Below are positions 53,612 to 61,231 of a stretch of 62,898 nt of DNA, one piece after another. Both the position numbers and the translations under genes were made by a program. How positions within the stretch are numbered: position 1 is the stretch's first letter; each line of letters begins with the position of its first letter. The stretch covers positions 1 to 62,898 of the forward strand of contig WQYP01000006.1 of NCBI GenBank assembly GCA_009781185.1. Reading direction: 5' to 3'. Origin of the DNA: Phycisphaerales bacterium (lineage in GTDB: Bacteria; Planctomycetota; Phycisphaerae; WQYP01). The notes below the pieces were generated by a model, which saw only the letters and a program-made list of their open reading frames with translations, did not search any database and was not told the DNA's origin.

Positions 53612-53714
53612 AATAGCCTTGCGTGGTAACGCAAGGCTTAACGTCAGCTATGCGTTCGATGTTCGAATTCCAGTACGGCACCCTCAGCCTTGCGTTACCA
53701 CGCAAGGCTATTTT
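53612..53714. repeat. Pair of TAGCCTTGCG palindromes in opposite orientation before ffh
   Basis: AATAGCCTTGCGTGGTAACG and following bases (53612-53643) recur as an inverted copy at 53684-53714; the cores are identical over about 27 bp. Together they can form one long stem. A further half hairpin, CTACCGCGGGGTGCTCC, follows at 53749-53765. The rest of the gap to ffh has no gene. Confidence 0.8.
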
Positions 53715-53834
53715 GCCTTGCATTTCACGTCACGCACCCACCACCGCGCTACCGCGGGGTGCTCCATGTCCTCTCCGTGAATTTTACGATACAATTATGC
53801 TTTGGTTTTTCACTCAATCTTTCAGAGCGTGACT

Positions 53835-55304
53835 ATGTTTGAATCTCTCCAGGAAAAGTTCGGCAGCCTCTTCCGTAACCTCACCGGCAAAGGCAAAATC
53901 TCAGAAGCGAACGTCAGGGATGCCATGCGGGAAGTTCGCACGGCGTTGCTCGAAGCTGATGTCCATTACGACGTCGTGAACCAATTCGTTGCGGATGTTA
54001 CGCAAAAGGCGCTCGGGACCGAAGTGCTCGCGTCCGTCGAGCCCGGGCAGCAGATGATCAAAATCGTCTATGATGAGTTGATCCGCCTTATGGGCGATGT
54101 GGACGAAGCCGCCGCTACTGCGCCTCGCATCATGTTTGTCGATCCGCCGCCGACGATTCTGATGATGTGCGGTCTGCAGGGTTCGGGTAAAACGACGACC
54201 TGCGGTAAACTGGCGATGTATCTGAAATCGAAGGGGAAAAATCCGCTGCTGGTTGCTGCGGACTTGCAGCGTCCCGCGGCAATCGATCAGTTGCATACGC
54301 TTGGTGAACAGACGGAAGTGCCGGTCTACTCCGAACGTGACAATAAGAATCCTGTGCAGGTCTGTCGCAATGCCGTGGCGTTTGCCAAGAAGAACGGGCG
54401 GGATGTGATCATCCTTGATACTGCGGGGCGGTTGCATATTGATGAGCCGCTGATGGCGGAGCTGCGGGCCATTAATCTGCAAGTCCATCCGCATCAGATT
54501 TTCCTTGTCGTTGACGCGATGGTCGGCCAGGACGCCGTCAACTCCGCGAAAGCATTCAACAGCCAGCTCGAACTCGACGGCGTGATCCTGACCAAGTTCG
54601 ACTCCGACACCCGCGGCGGCGCCGCCTTGTCTGTGAAACAAATCACCGGTAAACCGATCAAATTCCTCGGCGTCGGCGAAAAACTCCAGGCACTCGAAGA
54701 ATTCCACCCCGAACGCATCGCCCAACGCATGCTCGGCATGGGCGACATCCTCACGCTGGTCGAAAAAGCGCAAGCCGAGTTCGACGAGGAAAAGGCAGCC
54801 AAGCTTCAGGAAAAAATGGCCAAGGCCGCCTTCACGCTCGACGACTTCCTCGAACAGATGCGAAGCGTCCGCAAGATGGGCCCGCTCAAGCAACTCATGG
54901 GCATGCTCCCCGGCATCGGCTCCGCACTCAAGGACATCCAAATTCCCGAGGAAGAACTCAACAAAACCGAAGCGATCATCCAATCGATGTCGCGCAAGGA
55001 ACGTGAGATCCCCGACGTGATCGACGGCAGTCGCCGCCGCCGCATCGCCCGCGGCTCCGGCACCGCACCCGAAGACGTTTCTCGCCTCGTTAAAGGCTTC
55101 AGCGCCGCGCGCGATATGGCCAAGAAAATGAGCGGCCTCTCCATGGGCTCCCGCCTTAAAATGGCGCAAGCCATGAGCCAATTCGACATGACCAAACTTG
55201 CCCCCGGCGGCATGCCCCGAATCTCCGCCCCTCAACCCGAACGCTCCCGCCTCACGCCCGAACAAAAACGCAAATTGCGTCAGAAGCGTTTACGAGGAAA
55301 GTAA
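53835..55304 (+). CDS. ffh: Signal recognition particle protein
   Basis: 489 residues. N domain 1-95, then the GTPase with GLQGSGKTTTCGKLA (113-127), DTAGRLHID, and TKFDSDTRGGAALS; the Met-rich M domain starts about 320 and ends in SRLTPEQKRKLRQKRLRGK. It targets nascent membrane and secreted proteins. Start at 53835 (MFESLQEKFG) matches the family; the frame is open 11 codons upstream. No 4.5S RNA gene is seen nearby. Confidence 0.95.
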   Translation: MFESLQEKFGSLFRNLTGKGKISEANVRDAMREVRTALLEADVHYDVVNQFVADVTQKALGTEVLASVEPGQQMIKIVYDELIRLMGDVDEAAATAPRIMFVDPPPTILMMCGLQGSGKTTTCGKLAMYLKSKGKNPLLVAADLQRPAAIDQLHTLGEQTEVPVYSERDNKNPVQVCRNAVAFAKKNGRDVIILDTAGRLHIDEPLMAELRAINLQVHPHQIFLVVDAMVGQDAVNSAKAFNSQLELDGVILTKFDSDTRGGAALSVKQITGKPIKFLGVGEKLQALEEFHPERIAQRMLGMGDILTLVEKAQAEFDEEKAAKLQEKMAKAAFTLDDFLEQMRSVRKMGPLKQLMGMLPGIGSALKDIQIPEEELNKTEAIIQSMSRKEREIPDVIDGSRRRRIARGSGTAPEDVSRLVKGFSAARDMAKKMSGLSMGSRLKMAQAMSQFDMTKLAPGGMPRISAPQPERSRLTPEQKRKLRQKRLRGK

Positions 55305-55373
55305 ACATGGCAACTGGTCGATCAAATGGCAGCAATGGCACGAACGGAGCAGTAAAAGCGGAAGAATATAAAC

Positions 55374-56498
55374 ATGCGGCGATGGTTTGATGGGCATCTT
55401 GACCTGGCGTTTCTGGCGGCGCTGGGGCGAAACATGGCGAAGGAAGTGGAGGACTGCGGCGGCGGGTTGCAACCGGCGGCGGTGACTTTTTCCAGTCTGC
55501 GTGCGGGGCATGTTAAAGCTGCGCTGGCGACTATTTTTATTCAGCGTCGGGTGCCGGTTGCCGAGGCACGGCGACGCGGGGAGGAAGAGCCTTGGTGCTG
55601 TTTGGATACGTTTCCCTGGTGTTTCGACGCGCTCAAGGAGGCCGGTGATGTGGCGCGACGGCAACTGGCCACCTACGCACGATGGCAGCAGGAGGGATTC
55701 ATCGAGATTGTCAGTCCCCGGCAAAGCCTGGCTTCGCCGGTGGTACCACCAGAGCCGCGACCGTCAGGAAGCGTTGAGCATAATCCGGAGCGAAAACGCT
55801 CCCTGACGGTCGCGGCTCCGATACCCCACGAACCGCTCAAGGTGGTGCTGCTGATGGAAGGGGCCGTGGGAATGGAGCGGGTGGAAGAGTTCGATGCGTT
55901 TTACGAGGCGGGCGTGCGAGTGGTGTCGCTGACGTGGGCGGAGGGCAGCGTCTGGAGCGGCGGCGATCACTTCGGCGGTGATGTCACGTGGATGGGACGC
56001 GAATTGATCTTTCGGATGAATGAGCTAGGGATTGTGCATGACGTCTCGCACCTGAGCGAGCGGGCGTTCTGGAGCGTGATGGAGTTGGGCAAGGGGATGA
56101 AGATTGCGTCGCATTCGAATTGCCGTTCGCTATTGCCGGGTGCCCGGTATCCGGAGCGTCACTTGTCCGACGAGCAGATTCGAGCCATCGTCGCCGGCGG
56201 CGGCGTGATCGGCGTTAATTTGTTCTCGCCATTTCTCGTGGATGCGTCGGAAGAACGGCGGGCAACGATTGCGGATGTTGTATGTCATATTCGACATATG
56301 GAGGAAGTTGCTGGCAGACGGGATTTCCTTGCGCTGGGCTCCGACATGGACGGCGGCTTCTCGCGCAACGAATTGCCCACTGATCTCGATAGTCCTGAGA
56401 AGCTCGAACGCCTCGCCGAAGCCCTTGCCGCCGACGGCTGGAGTAAGCAGGAGCTTGATCGCTTCTGCTGGGGAAACTGGGAACGAGTGGTCACGTAA
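55374..56498 (+). CDS. Peptidase M19 (membrane dipeptidase family) with in-frame palindrome
   Basis: 374 residues. DGHLDL (6-11), MEGA (161-164), the strand VHDVSHLSERAFW, ASHSNCR and ALGSDMDGG carry the zinc ligands and substrate motifs of renal dipeptidases. Residues 123-152 (VVPPEPRPSGSVEHN, then RKRSLTVAAPIPH) come from a palindrome (55742-55825) inserted between two secondary-structure elements, and otherwise the protein matches the family. A possible 27-codon leader ORF starts at 55306 and overlaps the first codons. Substrate unknown. Confidence 0.85.
   Translation: MRRWFDGHLDLAFLAALGRNMAKEVEDCGGGLQPAAVTFSSLRAGHVKAALATIFIQRRVPVAEARRRGEEEPWCCLDTFPWCFDALKEAGDVARRQLATYARWQQEGFIEIVSPRQSLASPVVPPEPRPSGSVEHNPERKRSLTVAAPIPHEPLKVVLLMEGAVGMERVEEFDAFYEAGVRVVSLTWAEGSVWSGGDHFGGDVTWMGRELIFRMNELGIVHDVSHLSERAFWSVMELGKGMKIASHSNCRSLLPGARYPERHLSDEQIRAIVAGGGVIGVNLFSPFLVDASEERRATIADVVCHIRHMEEVAGRRDFLALGSDMDGGFSRNELPTDLDSPEKLERLAEALAADGWSKQELDRFCWGNWERVVT
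55742..55825. repeat. In-frame palindromic element, copy C
   Basis: Core GAGCCGCGACCGTCAGGAAG on the left and TCCCTGACGGTCGCGGCTCC on the right. The right arm is read as RSLTVAA, as in copies A and D (RSLTIAT in D); the left arm is read in a different frame (EPRPSGS) from copies A and D. Confidence 0.9.
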
Positions 56499-56499
56499 A

Positions 56500-56582
56500 T
56501 TAGCCACGGACAGACATAGACAAACGCAGACAGATGTTGAAATTTGAAATTCAAAAATCTGTCTGTGGTTGTCTGTGGCTAA
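56500..56582. repeat. CAGACAGAC/GTCTGTCTG inverted repeat, bidirectional terminator candidate
   Basis: TTAGCCACGGACAGACATAG pairs with a run containing ATCTGTCTGTGGTTGTCTG and ending TGGCTAA. It occupies the gap between the convergent dipeptidase and oxidoreductase genes. Relatives at 21764-21846 and about 38854-38873. Confidence 0.7.
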
Positions 56583-56592
56583 ATTCCCGTCG

Positions 56593-57693
56593 TCAGCATG
56601 GATTTTCGGTGCGGGCGGTTGGGGAGGTTGTTCCTCGCGAAGCACTGCCTGGCCGCGAGATGTTTCGTGGAACCGGTAACGGCTCCAGCGGTGGTTTGGT
56701 CAGCTTTACGGGACGGTTTTTGCTGGCGGATTCGTACAACGCGTCCATCAGCCAACTGTGCAGAATTCCGTAGCGCACCGTACATCGCGGCTCGGCTACG
56801 CCCAGCAGGCAGTGGACGAAATTTTTGGTGGGATCAAAATGGGCCTGCGTGACGCGGGGATATTTGATGAGATGGCCTTTGGCGTCGTAGTGTTCGAGTC
56901 TTCCGCCGTGGATGCCGGTGACGAAGCGGCCTTTTTCGCCGGAGAGCCAGATGCCTTCCTGCCAGCCCGGCGTGTTGCCGGAAATGGACACCGCGGCCAG
57001 GACGCCGCCTTCGAACTCAATGGTGATGGCGGCGTTGATATCGACGGGTGTTGATTTCTTGTCGAATTTGCAATAGACCTCCACCGCCGGGCGGTCGATC
57101 AGCCAGGCGAGGGAGTTGAACAGGTGTGCGCCTGTGTCGTACATTTGGCCGCCGCCGGAGAGCTTGGGCTGCTGACGCCATGAACCATTGGTGAACTGTT
57201 TCCAGTTCTGGCAGGAGTAGGCGGAGACGGTCTGCAGTTCGCCGATGGCTTCGTTCTGAAGCGCTTCGCGGATGTAGGCGAACTCGGCGGTAAACGGAGA
57301 CTGGAATGCGATTTGGAAATGACGGCCGGTTTTCTTGACCTGTGTCGCGAGCTTCCGGGCATGCACGGAACTCGTCACCATCGGCTTTTCCACCAGCACG
57401 TCGTAGCCCTTCTCCAAAGCCAGCATTGCGTGCGGGAAGTGCAGTGTGTGCGGCGTGACCAGCACGACACCGCGCAGACCTTTTGGCGGATCCTTCATCA
57501 ACGTTTCGAACGAGTCGTAGCGACGAATGGATTTGTCCGCGTTGTAACATTCACGCCACATTTTTTCGTGTGCTTCGGGTTTGATGTCACAGAGTGCGAC
57601 GACTTGTGCTTCGGGAACGTCTTTGAGCCGTTGCACGTGAGCGCGGCACATGCCGCCGCAACCGACCAGCGCGAGTTTGATTTTGTCTGCCAT
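56593..57693 (-). CDS. Gfo/Idh/MocA family oxidoreductase
   Basis: 366 residues. LALVGCGGMCRAHVQRL (NAD-binding loop), EKPMVTSSVHARKLA (the E-K-P motif) and GGGQMYDTGAHLFNSLAWLI (the H of the active site) are present. The ATG at 57693 is chosen because AGGAGA is well spaced; the frame is open 19 codons further. It probably oxidises or epimerises a sugar or inositol; the substrate cannot be predicted. No signal peptide. Confidence 0.88.
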   Translation of the reverse strand: MADKIKLALVGCGGMCRAHVQRLKDVPEAQVVALCDIKPEAHEKMWRECYNADKSIRRYDSFETLMKDPPKGLRGVVLVTPHTLHFPHAMLALEKGYDVLVEKPMVTSSVHARKLATQVKKTGRHFQIAFQSPFTAEFAYIREALQNEAIGELQTVSAYSCQNWKQFTNGSWRQQPKLSGGGQMYDTGAHLFNSLAWLIDRPAVEVYCKFDKKSTPVDINAAITIEFEGGVLAAVSISGNTPGWQEGIWLSGEKGRFVTGIHGGRLEHYDAKGHLIKYPRVTQAHFDPTKNFVHCLLGVAEPRCTVRYGILHSWLMDALYESASKNRPVKLTKPPLEPLPVPRNISRPGSASRGTTSPTARTENPC

Positions 57694-57748
57694 GAAAGTC
57701 TCCTGAAAAAGGGTGAGCTGATGATACGGCGGAACCGAGGAAAAAGAC

Positions 57749-57895
57749 AATGACGAAATTCGAATGACGAATGACGAATCAGATCCGAATGCTCAAATGT
57801 TCAAATGACCGAAACGCGGCATTGCCGCGATGTTTCGTTCATTCGTCATTCGGACATTTATTTGATTCATCATTCGTCATTCGAATTTCGTCATT
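57749..57895. repeat. GACGAAATTCGAATGACGAA inverted repeat
   Basis: AATGACGAAATTCGAATGAC and following bases at the left end match, inverted, the right end ATTCGTCATTCGAATTTCGT, a perfect pair of about 26 bp. Inside are further ATTCGTCATTC units and a GCGGCATTGCCGCG hairpin. A related fragment forms the 3' end of the siroheme decarboxylase gene (about 261-285). Confidence 0.75.
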
Positions 57896-59651
57896 ACTTC
57901 GCGGTGCTGTGCGGTATGTGCTCGCCGGTGACTACCGTGTCGGCCTCGGCGGCCCAGTGCTCAAGAGCCTGCCGCGTTAGACCTGTTGGGACGCCGAGCT
58001 GCCACTTTCTTCCCATGTGCTCGACTACCATCGGTTCTCTGCCGAGAGCCCCCCCCTCTCCGGCCACCAGACGCACACGATCGATCTCCGGGCGCATCGC
58101 TTCGCGCCACGCCTTGCGTTGTGCCTGCGTCGTTGCATGGATCATCGCACGGTAATACAGCGTTGCCATCTGCATTGCGGACTTCGTGGCGAGTTGCGTT
58201 TGATTGGTTAGCAATCTTGTGTAGAGGATTTCGTACTCTGCCGGTGGCAGATGGGTTCTAGCCAATTCCAGGTATGCCAGGCAATCCTCCGCGGCCTTGG
58301 CCGCCACCTGCTTTTGTTTGGCGACCTGTGTGATGAAAGCCAAGTCACCTCGATCCGCTGCGTAATACGCCGGCAGGTAGTCCGCGTCCCAGCGCCAGTT
58401 CTGCCAGTTCATCAGGAGAATATCTGGATCGTCGGGCAAGGGCGGGGGGATTCGTGTGTCGCCGAAGGTGAAGGGGCCGAGGCTGGTGATTTCTGTGACC
58501 ACCAGCGAGGTCGACTTGAGGGCGTTGATGACCAACGGAGCGGCTGCTGACCCATACCGCCAATTCGCCCACATCGCCCATATGTCGTCCGCCTTGTCGG
58601 TGACGCCGGCGGCCATGAGGCCCAGCGCCCAGAGATTCACTTCGTTGGGTTCGAAGAGGACGCTGGCGTCGCCGCGGTCGACTCGTACGCAAATGCCTTG
58701 GGCGCCTTTGGAGAGGCCGTAGTCGAACTGACGTTTGAGCAGGTCAACCATGCAGTTGGCGACGTTGGATTTGTGGAAGTATTCGCCGCAGACGTCGTAT
58801 TCGATGATCTGCGGTCGTCCGCCGACGGCGCCGATTTCGGGAGCATTGGTTCCCCGCATCTGCCAATCCTGCGGGACCACTTTGCTCATGATGACCTGGT
58901 TTGGCGCGAGGCGTCCGATCGCGGCCATCACGTCCCGAAACTCGCCGGGATACCAGACGAACGTTCGCACGATCAGCGATTTGTTGTGCTTGGCACATTT
59001 GGCGGCCAGCATTTTTGCGAGGCGTTCGAGTATCTGTGCGTCGGTCGCTCGTACCTGTGTTTCGACAACCGTCAGCACCAGACCGTCGATGGTCGGAATC
59101 GTCTTGGTGAGCATCCGTTCGTAGCGTTCGTCGAGAAACGCGAAGAGCTTTTCGTTGTCCGCCGCCACGGGGCCAAGATAGTTACGCGATTCGCTCGGCG
59201 GCAGGTCCGACATCTCGTGCACCCAAACGGTCACCTTCATCCCCAGCTTGTGGCAGTAATCGATCAGGTGTTCGCGTGCATCTCGCTGTACGAATTCCTG
59301 GACGCCGCCCTCGGTGGAGCCTTCGATCTGGAACTGCACGCCGTTGAATCCGAGCTGTGCGGCGAGTTTGATGAGGTTTTTGTCAGCCCGGCCGCGATGA
59401 AAGGAGACGATGCGATACGGCAGCGGCAGGCGCATCCGACCGACCGGCACCGAAAAATCCGGCACAACGATCGGCGGCTCCACAAACGCCTCCCCCCCAC
59501 CACCCCCCACCACCGCCACCTGCTCCGGCCGATGGCGAATCGCGACGTAAACGATCAGCGTGAACAAACCTGCCGCCACGATCAGCATGATTCGGCGGGA
59601 GAGCACGATTCGCCGGGATGTCGAGGTGGAATGAAAACGTCGATATCGCAC
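57894..59651 (-). CDS. Membrane-anchored protein with predicted TIM-barrel domain, unknown function
   Basis: 585 residues from the GTG at 59651. A basic N-terminus and one helix (IMLIVAAGLFTLIVYVAI) anchor an exported domain. Segments such as GFNGVQFQIEGSTEGGVQEF, LGMKVTVWVHEMSDLP, DGLVLTVVET and KGAQGICVRVD follow one another as in a (beta/alpha)8 glycoside hydrolase-like barrel, with candidate acids in VHEMSD and VVET. A helical C-terminal domain follows. Poly-C tracts at 59485-59505 and 58049-58056 encode Gly-rich insertions (VVGGGGGEAF and AGEGGALG). ATG at 59588 is a possible alternative start. Glycoside hydrolase activity is a guess. Confidence 0.6.
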   Translation of the reverse strand: MRYRRFHSTSTSRRIVLSRRIMLIVAAGLFTLIVYVAIRHRPEQVAVVGGGGGEAFVEPPIVVPDFSVPVGRMRLPLPYRIVSFHRGRADKNLIKLAAQLGFNGVQFQIEGSTEGGVQEFVQRDAREHLIDYCHKLGMKVTVWVHEMSDLPPSESRNYLGPVAADNEKLFAFLDERYERMLTKTIPTIDGLVLTVVETQVRATDAQILERLAKMLAAKCAKHNKSLIVRTFVWYPGEFRDVMAAIGRLAPNQVIMSKVVPQDWQMRGTNAPEIGAVGGRPQIIEYDVCGEYFHKSNVANCMVDLLKRQFDYGLSKGAQGICVRVDRGDASVLFEPNEVNLWALGLMAAGVTDKADDIWAMWANWRYGSAAAPLVINALKSTSLVVTEITSLGPFTFGDTRIPPPLPDDPDILLMNWQNWRWDADYLPAYYAADRGDLAFITQVAKQKQVAAKAAEDCLAYLELARTHLPPAEYEILYTRLLTNQTQLATKSAMQMATLYYRAMIHATTQAQRKAWREAMRPEIDRVRLVAGEGGALGREPMVVEHMGRKWQLGVPTGLTRQALEHWAAEADTVVTGEHIPHSTAK

Positions 59652-59712
59652 GCAGATCGCCTTTATTGAAGGGACAATGGCATTATACGGTATACTGCTG
59701 TCGATGCATGCC

Positions 59713-60744
59713 ATGACTCCCGCGGAAACTTCGGCACTGATCAAATCCCTGGCACGACAGGTTGGGTTTGATTTGGTGGGCATTACGCGCATGGAGCCAT
59801 CTCGATACGATAAGCAGTACTGCGACTGGATTGCCGCGGGAAAACAAGGCGAGATGTATTACCTCGAGAAGGGCATGGAGGAGCGAACGGATCTGCGAAA
59901 GAAATTTGCATGGGCGAAGAGCGTGGTATGCGTGGCGTTGGCGTATTTTCAAGAGAAGCCAGAAGCTAGAAGCCAGAAGCCAGAAGTTGGTAAGATTGCG
60001 AAGTATGCGTGGGGACGAGATTATCACAAAATAATGAACGGCAAGTTGAAACAGCTCGAAGCTCGCTTGCGCAGGGCGGTTGGTGATTTTCAGGCACGAA
60101 CATATTGCGACACAGGACCGATTCTCGAACGGGAACTCGCCAGTCGCGCAGGCCTCGGCTGGATCGGCAAAAACACACTGCTGATCCACCCCTGGCACGG
60201 GTCGTACTTCGTCCTGGGCGAAATGATTCTCGATCTCGAGCTCGCCCCCCCTCTCCCCGATTCGCCCCCCCCCCTTGAGCCGGACCACTGCGGCACATGC
60301 CGGCGCTGCATCGAAGCTTGCCCGACACGCGCGATCGAGCCGTATTCGCTCGACGCCAGCAGATGCATCAGTTACCTGACACTGGAACATCGCGGGCCGA
60401 TCGCTGAGGAATTCGTGCCCGCCATGCGTGTTGCCGGCTACATTGCCGGTTGCGATATTTGCCAAGAGGTCTGTCCGTTCAATCGAGCCCCCCTACCGCT
60501 CAAGACATATGACGATCCGAGCCGCAACCGTAAGGGAGCGACCCGCACCGTTTCCGAGCTACCGCACAGCCGCTCCCTTACGATCGCGACTCGGATCGCC
60601 ACATGCGATTCTGTACCAGAACTACCTCTCCAGGAAATTCTCGCATGGAGCGAAGCGGAATGGGATCACTGCACTCGCGGTCGGGCGTTCCGACGAGCGA
60701 AGTTGACCATGTGGCAACGCAATGCGCGGATCGTGCGCGGGTAA
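59713..60744 (+). CDS. queG: Epoxyqueuosine reductase with three in-frame repeat insertions
   Basis: 343 residues from ATG 59713 (an ATG at 59677 is also in frame). YCDTGPILERELA has catalytic Asp133; CGTCRRCIEACP (193-204) and CDICQEVCPFN (247-257) with Cys218 bind two 4Fe-4S clusters. It reduces epoxyqueuosine in tRNA using cobalamin. Three segments do not belong to the family: residues 80-93 (KPEARSQKPEVGK, from AGAAGCCAGAAG repeats), 178-189 (APPLPDSPPPLE, from C7 and C10 tracts) and 269-298 (SRNRKGAT to RSLTIAT, from a palindrome). All keep the frame. Divergent from the preceding gene; TATACT at 59691 could be a -10 box. Confidence 0.88.
   Translation: MTPAETSALIKSLARQVGFDLVGITRMEPSRYDKQYCDWIAAGKQGEMYYLEKGMEERTDLRKKFAWAKSVVCVALAYFQEKPEARSQKPEVGKIAKYAWGRDYHKIMNGKLKQLEARLRRAVGDFQARTYCDTGPILERELASRAGLGWIGKNTLLIHPWHGSYFVLGEMILDLELAPPLPDSPPPLEPDHCGTCRRCIEACPTRAIEPYSLDASRCISYLTLEHRGPIAEEFVPAMRVAGYIAGCDICQEVCPFNRAPLPLKTYDDPSRNRKGATRTVSELPHSRSLTIATRIATCDSVPELPLQEILAWSEAEWDHCTRGRAFRRAKLTMWQRNARIVRG
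60515..60596. repeat. In-frame palindromic element, copy D
   Basis: Arms of 26 bp with three mismatches: ATCCGAGCCGCAACCGTAAG on the left and its near complement ending CGATCGCGACTCGGAT on the right, with a 30-bp loop. Read in the same frame as copy A. Confidence 0.9.
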
Positions 60745-60945
60745 TGAACGTCAGTTCGACATCTCTCCTTCTGCCAAACGTTACATCGAACTGCCGTGAA
60801 AAAGGGGGCGCCGGGGGTTAGCCCGGCGCACCAAGGCTCTCTTGCTCCTCAAGCTTTTGTGTGAAAGCGGCAAAGGAGGCGAATCCCGCCGCCAAAGCCC
60901 GGATGGAGAGAGAGACCGTTTGCTCAAAAACTTCTGACTTTCAGC
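60745..60945. repeat. First copy of a duplicated 80-bp hairpin element
   Basis: GCGCCGGG (60808-60815) pairs with CCCGGCGC (60822-60829). The surrounding bases (AAACGTTACATCGAACTGCC upstream and a CTCTC, CCTCAAG stretch downstream) match the element at 61152-61235. It lies after queG and could terminate it. No gene is seen. Confidence 0.6.
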
Positions 60946-61119
60946 TCATGGCGTCTTCATCTGATGTCCCACAGCAGCCACCTCATTGCCCCGAGCTTTG
61001 GAGACCGCCACTTGCAGCGTCATGCTCGCCATCACCGCCACCACCACCACCGAGAAGACCATCACAAACATCGAATCCGCTTTTCGCGACCTGGATTTTT
61101 CTGCCATTTGTAATGCCAT
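60946..61119 (-). CDS. Small single-helix protein, PilX/prepilin-like N-terminus
   Basis: 57 residues from the ATG at 61119, chosen because GGAAG is five bases upstream. SRSRKADSMFVMVFSVVVVA, then VMASMTLQVAVSKARGNEVA, is a basic stretch, one hydrophobic helix and a polar continuation, similar in pattern to PilX N-termini. It may be truncated. No neighbour supports a pilus role. Confidence 0.35.
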   Translation of the reverse strand: MALQMAEKSRSRKADSMFVMVFSVVVVAVMASMTLQVAVSKARGNEVAAVGHQMKTP

Positions 61120-61151
61120 AGCGACTTCCATTCCTTATTTTTCTTTCTGAC

Positions 61152-61231
61152 AAGCGTTAGATCGAACTGACGTTAAAAAGGTGCGCCGGGGGTTAGCCCG
61201 GCGCACCGGGACTCTCTCCTATCCCCAAGTT
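61152..61231. terminator. Second copy of the duplicated hairpin; terminator of the RCC1 gene
   Basis: GTGCGCCGGG (61181-61190) pairs with CCCGGCGCAC (61197-61206), 26 bp after the RCC1-gene stop when read on the minus strand; on that strand it is followed by CTTTTTAACG. The copy at 60808-60829 shares the surrounding 80 bp. Confidence 0.6.

Noticed and set aside
53901..55265. 454-residue minus-strand ORF opposite ffh
   Set aside because: Antisense of a universal gene; no ribosome site or homology.
55306..55389. 27-codon ORF before the dipeptidase
   Set aside because: Short, Asn/Gly-rich and unsupported; noted only as a possible leader peptide.
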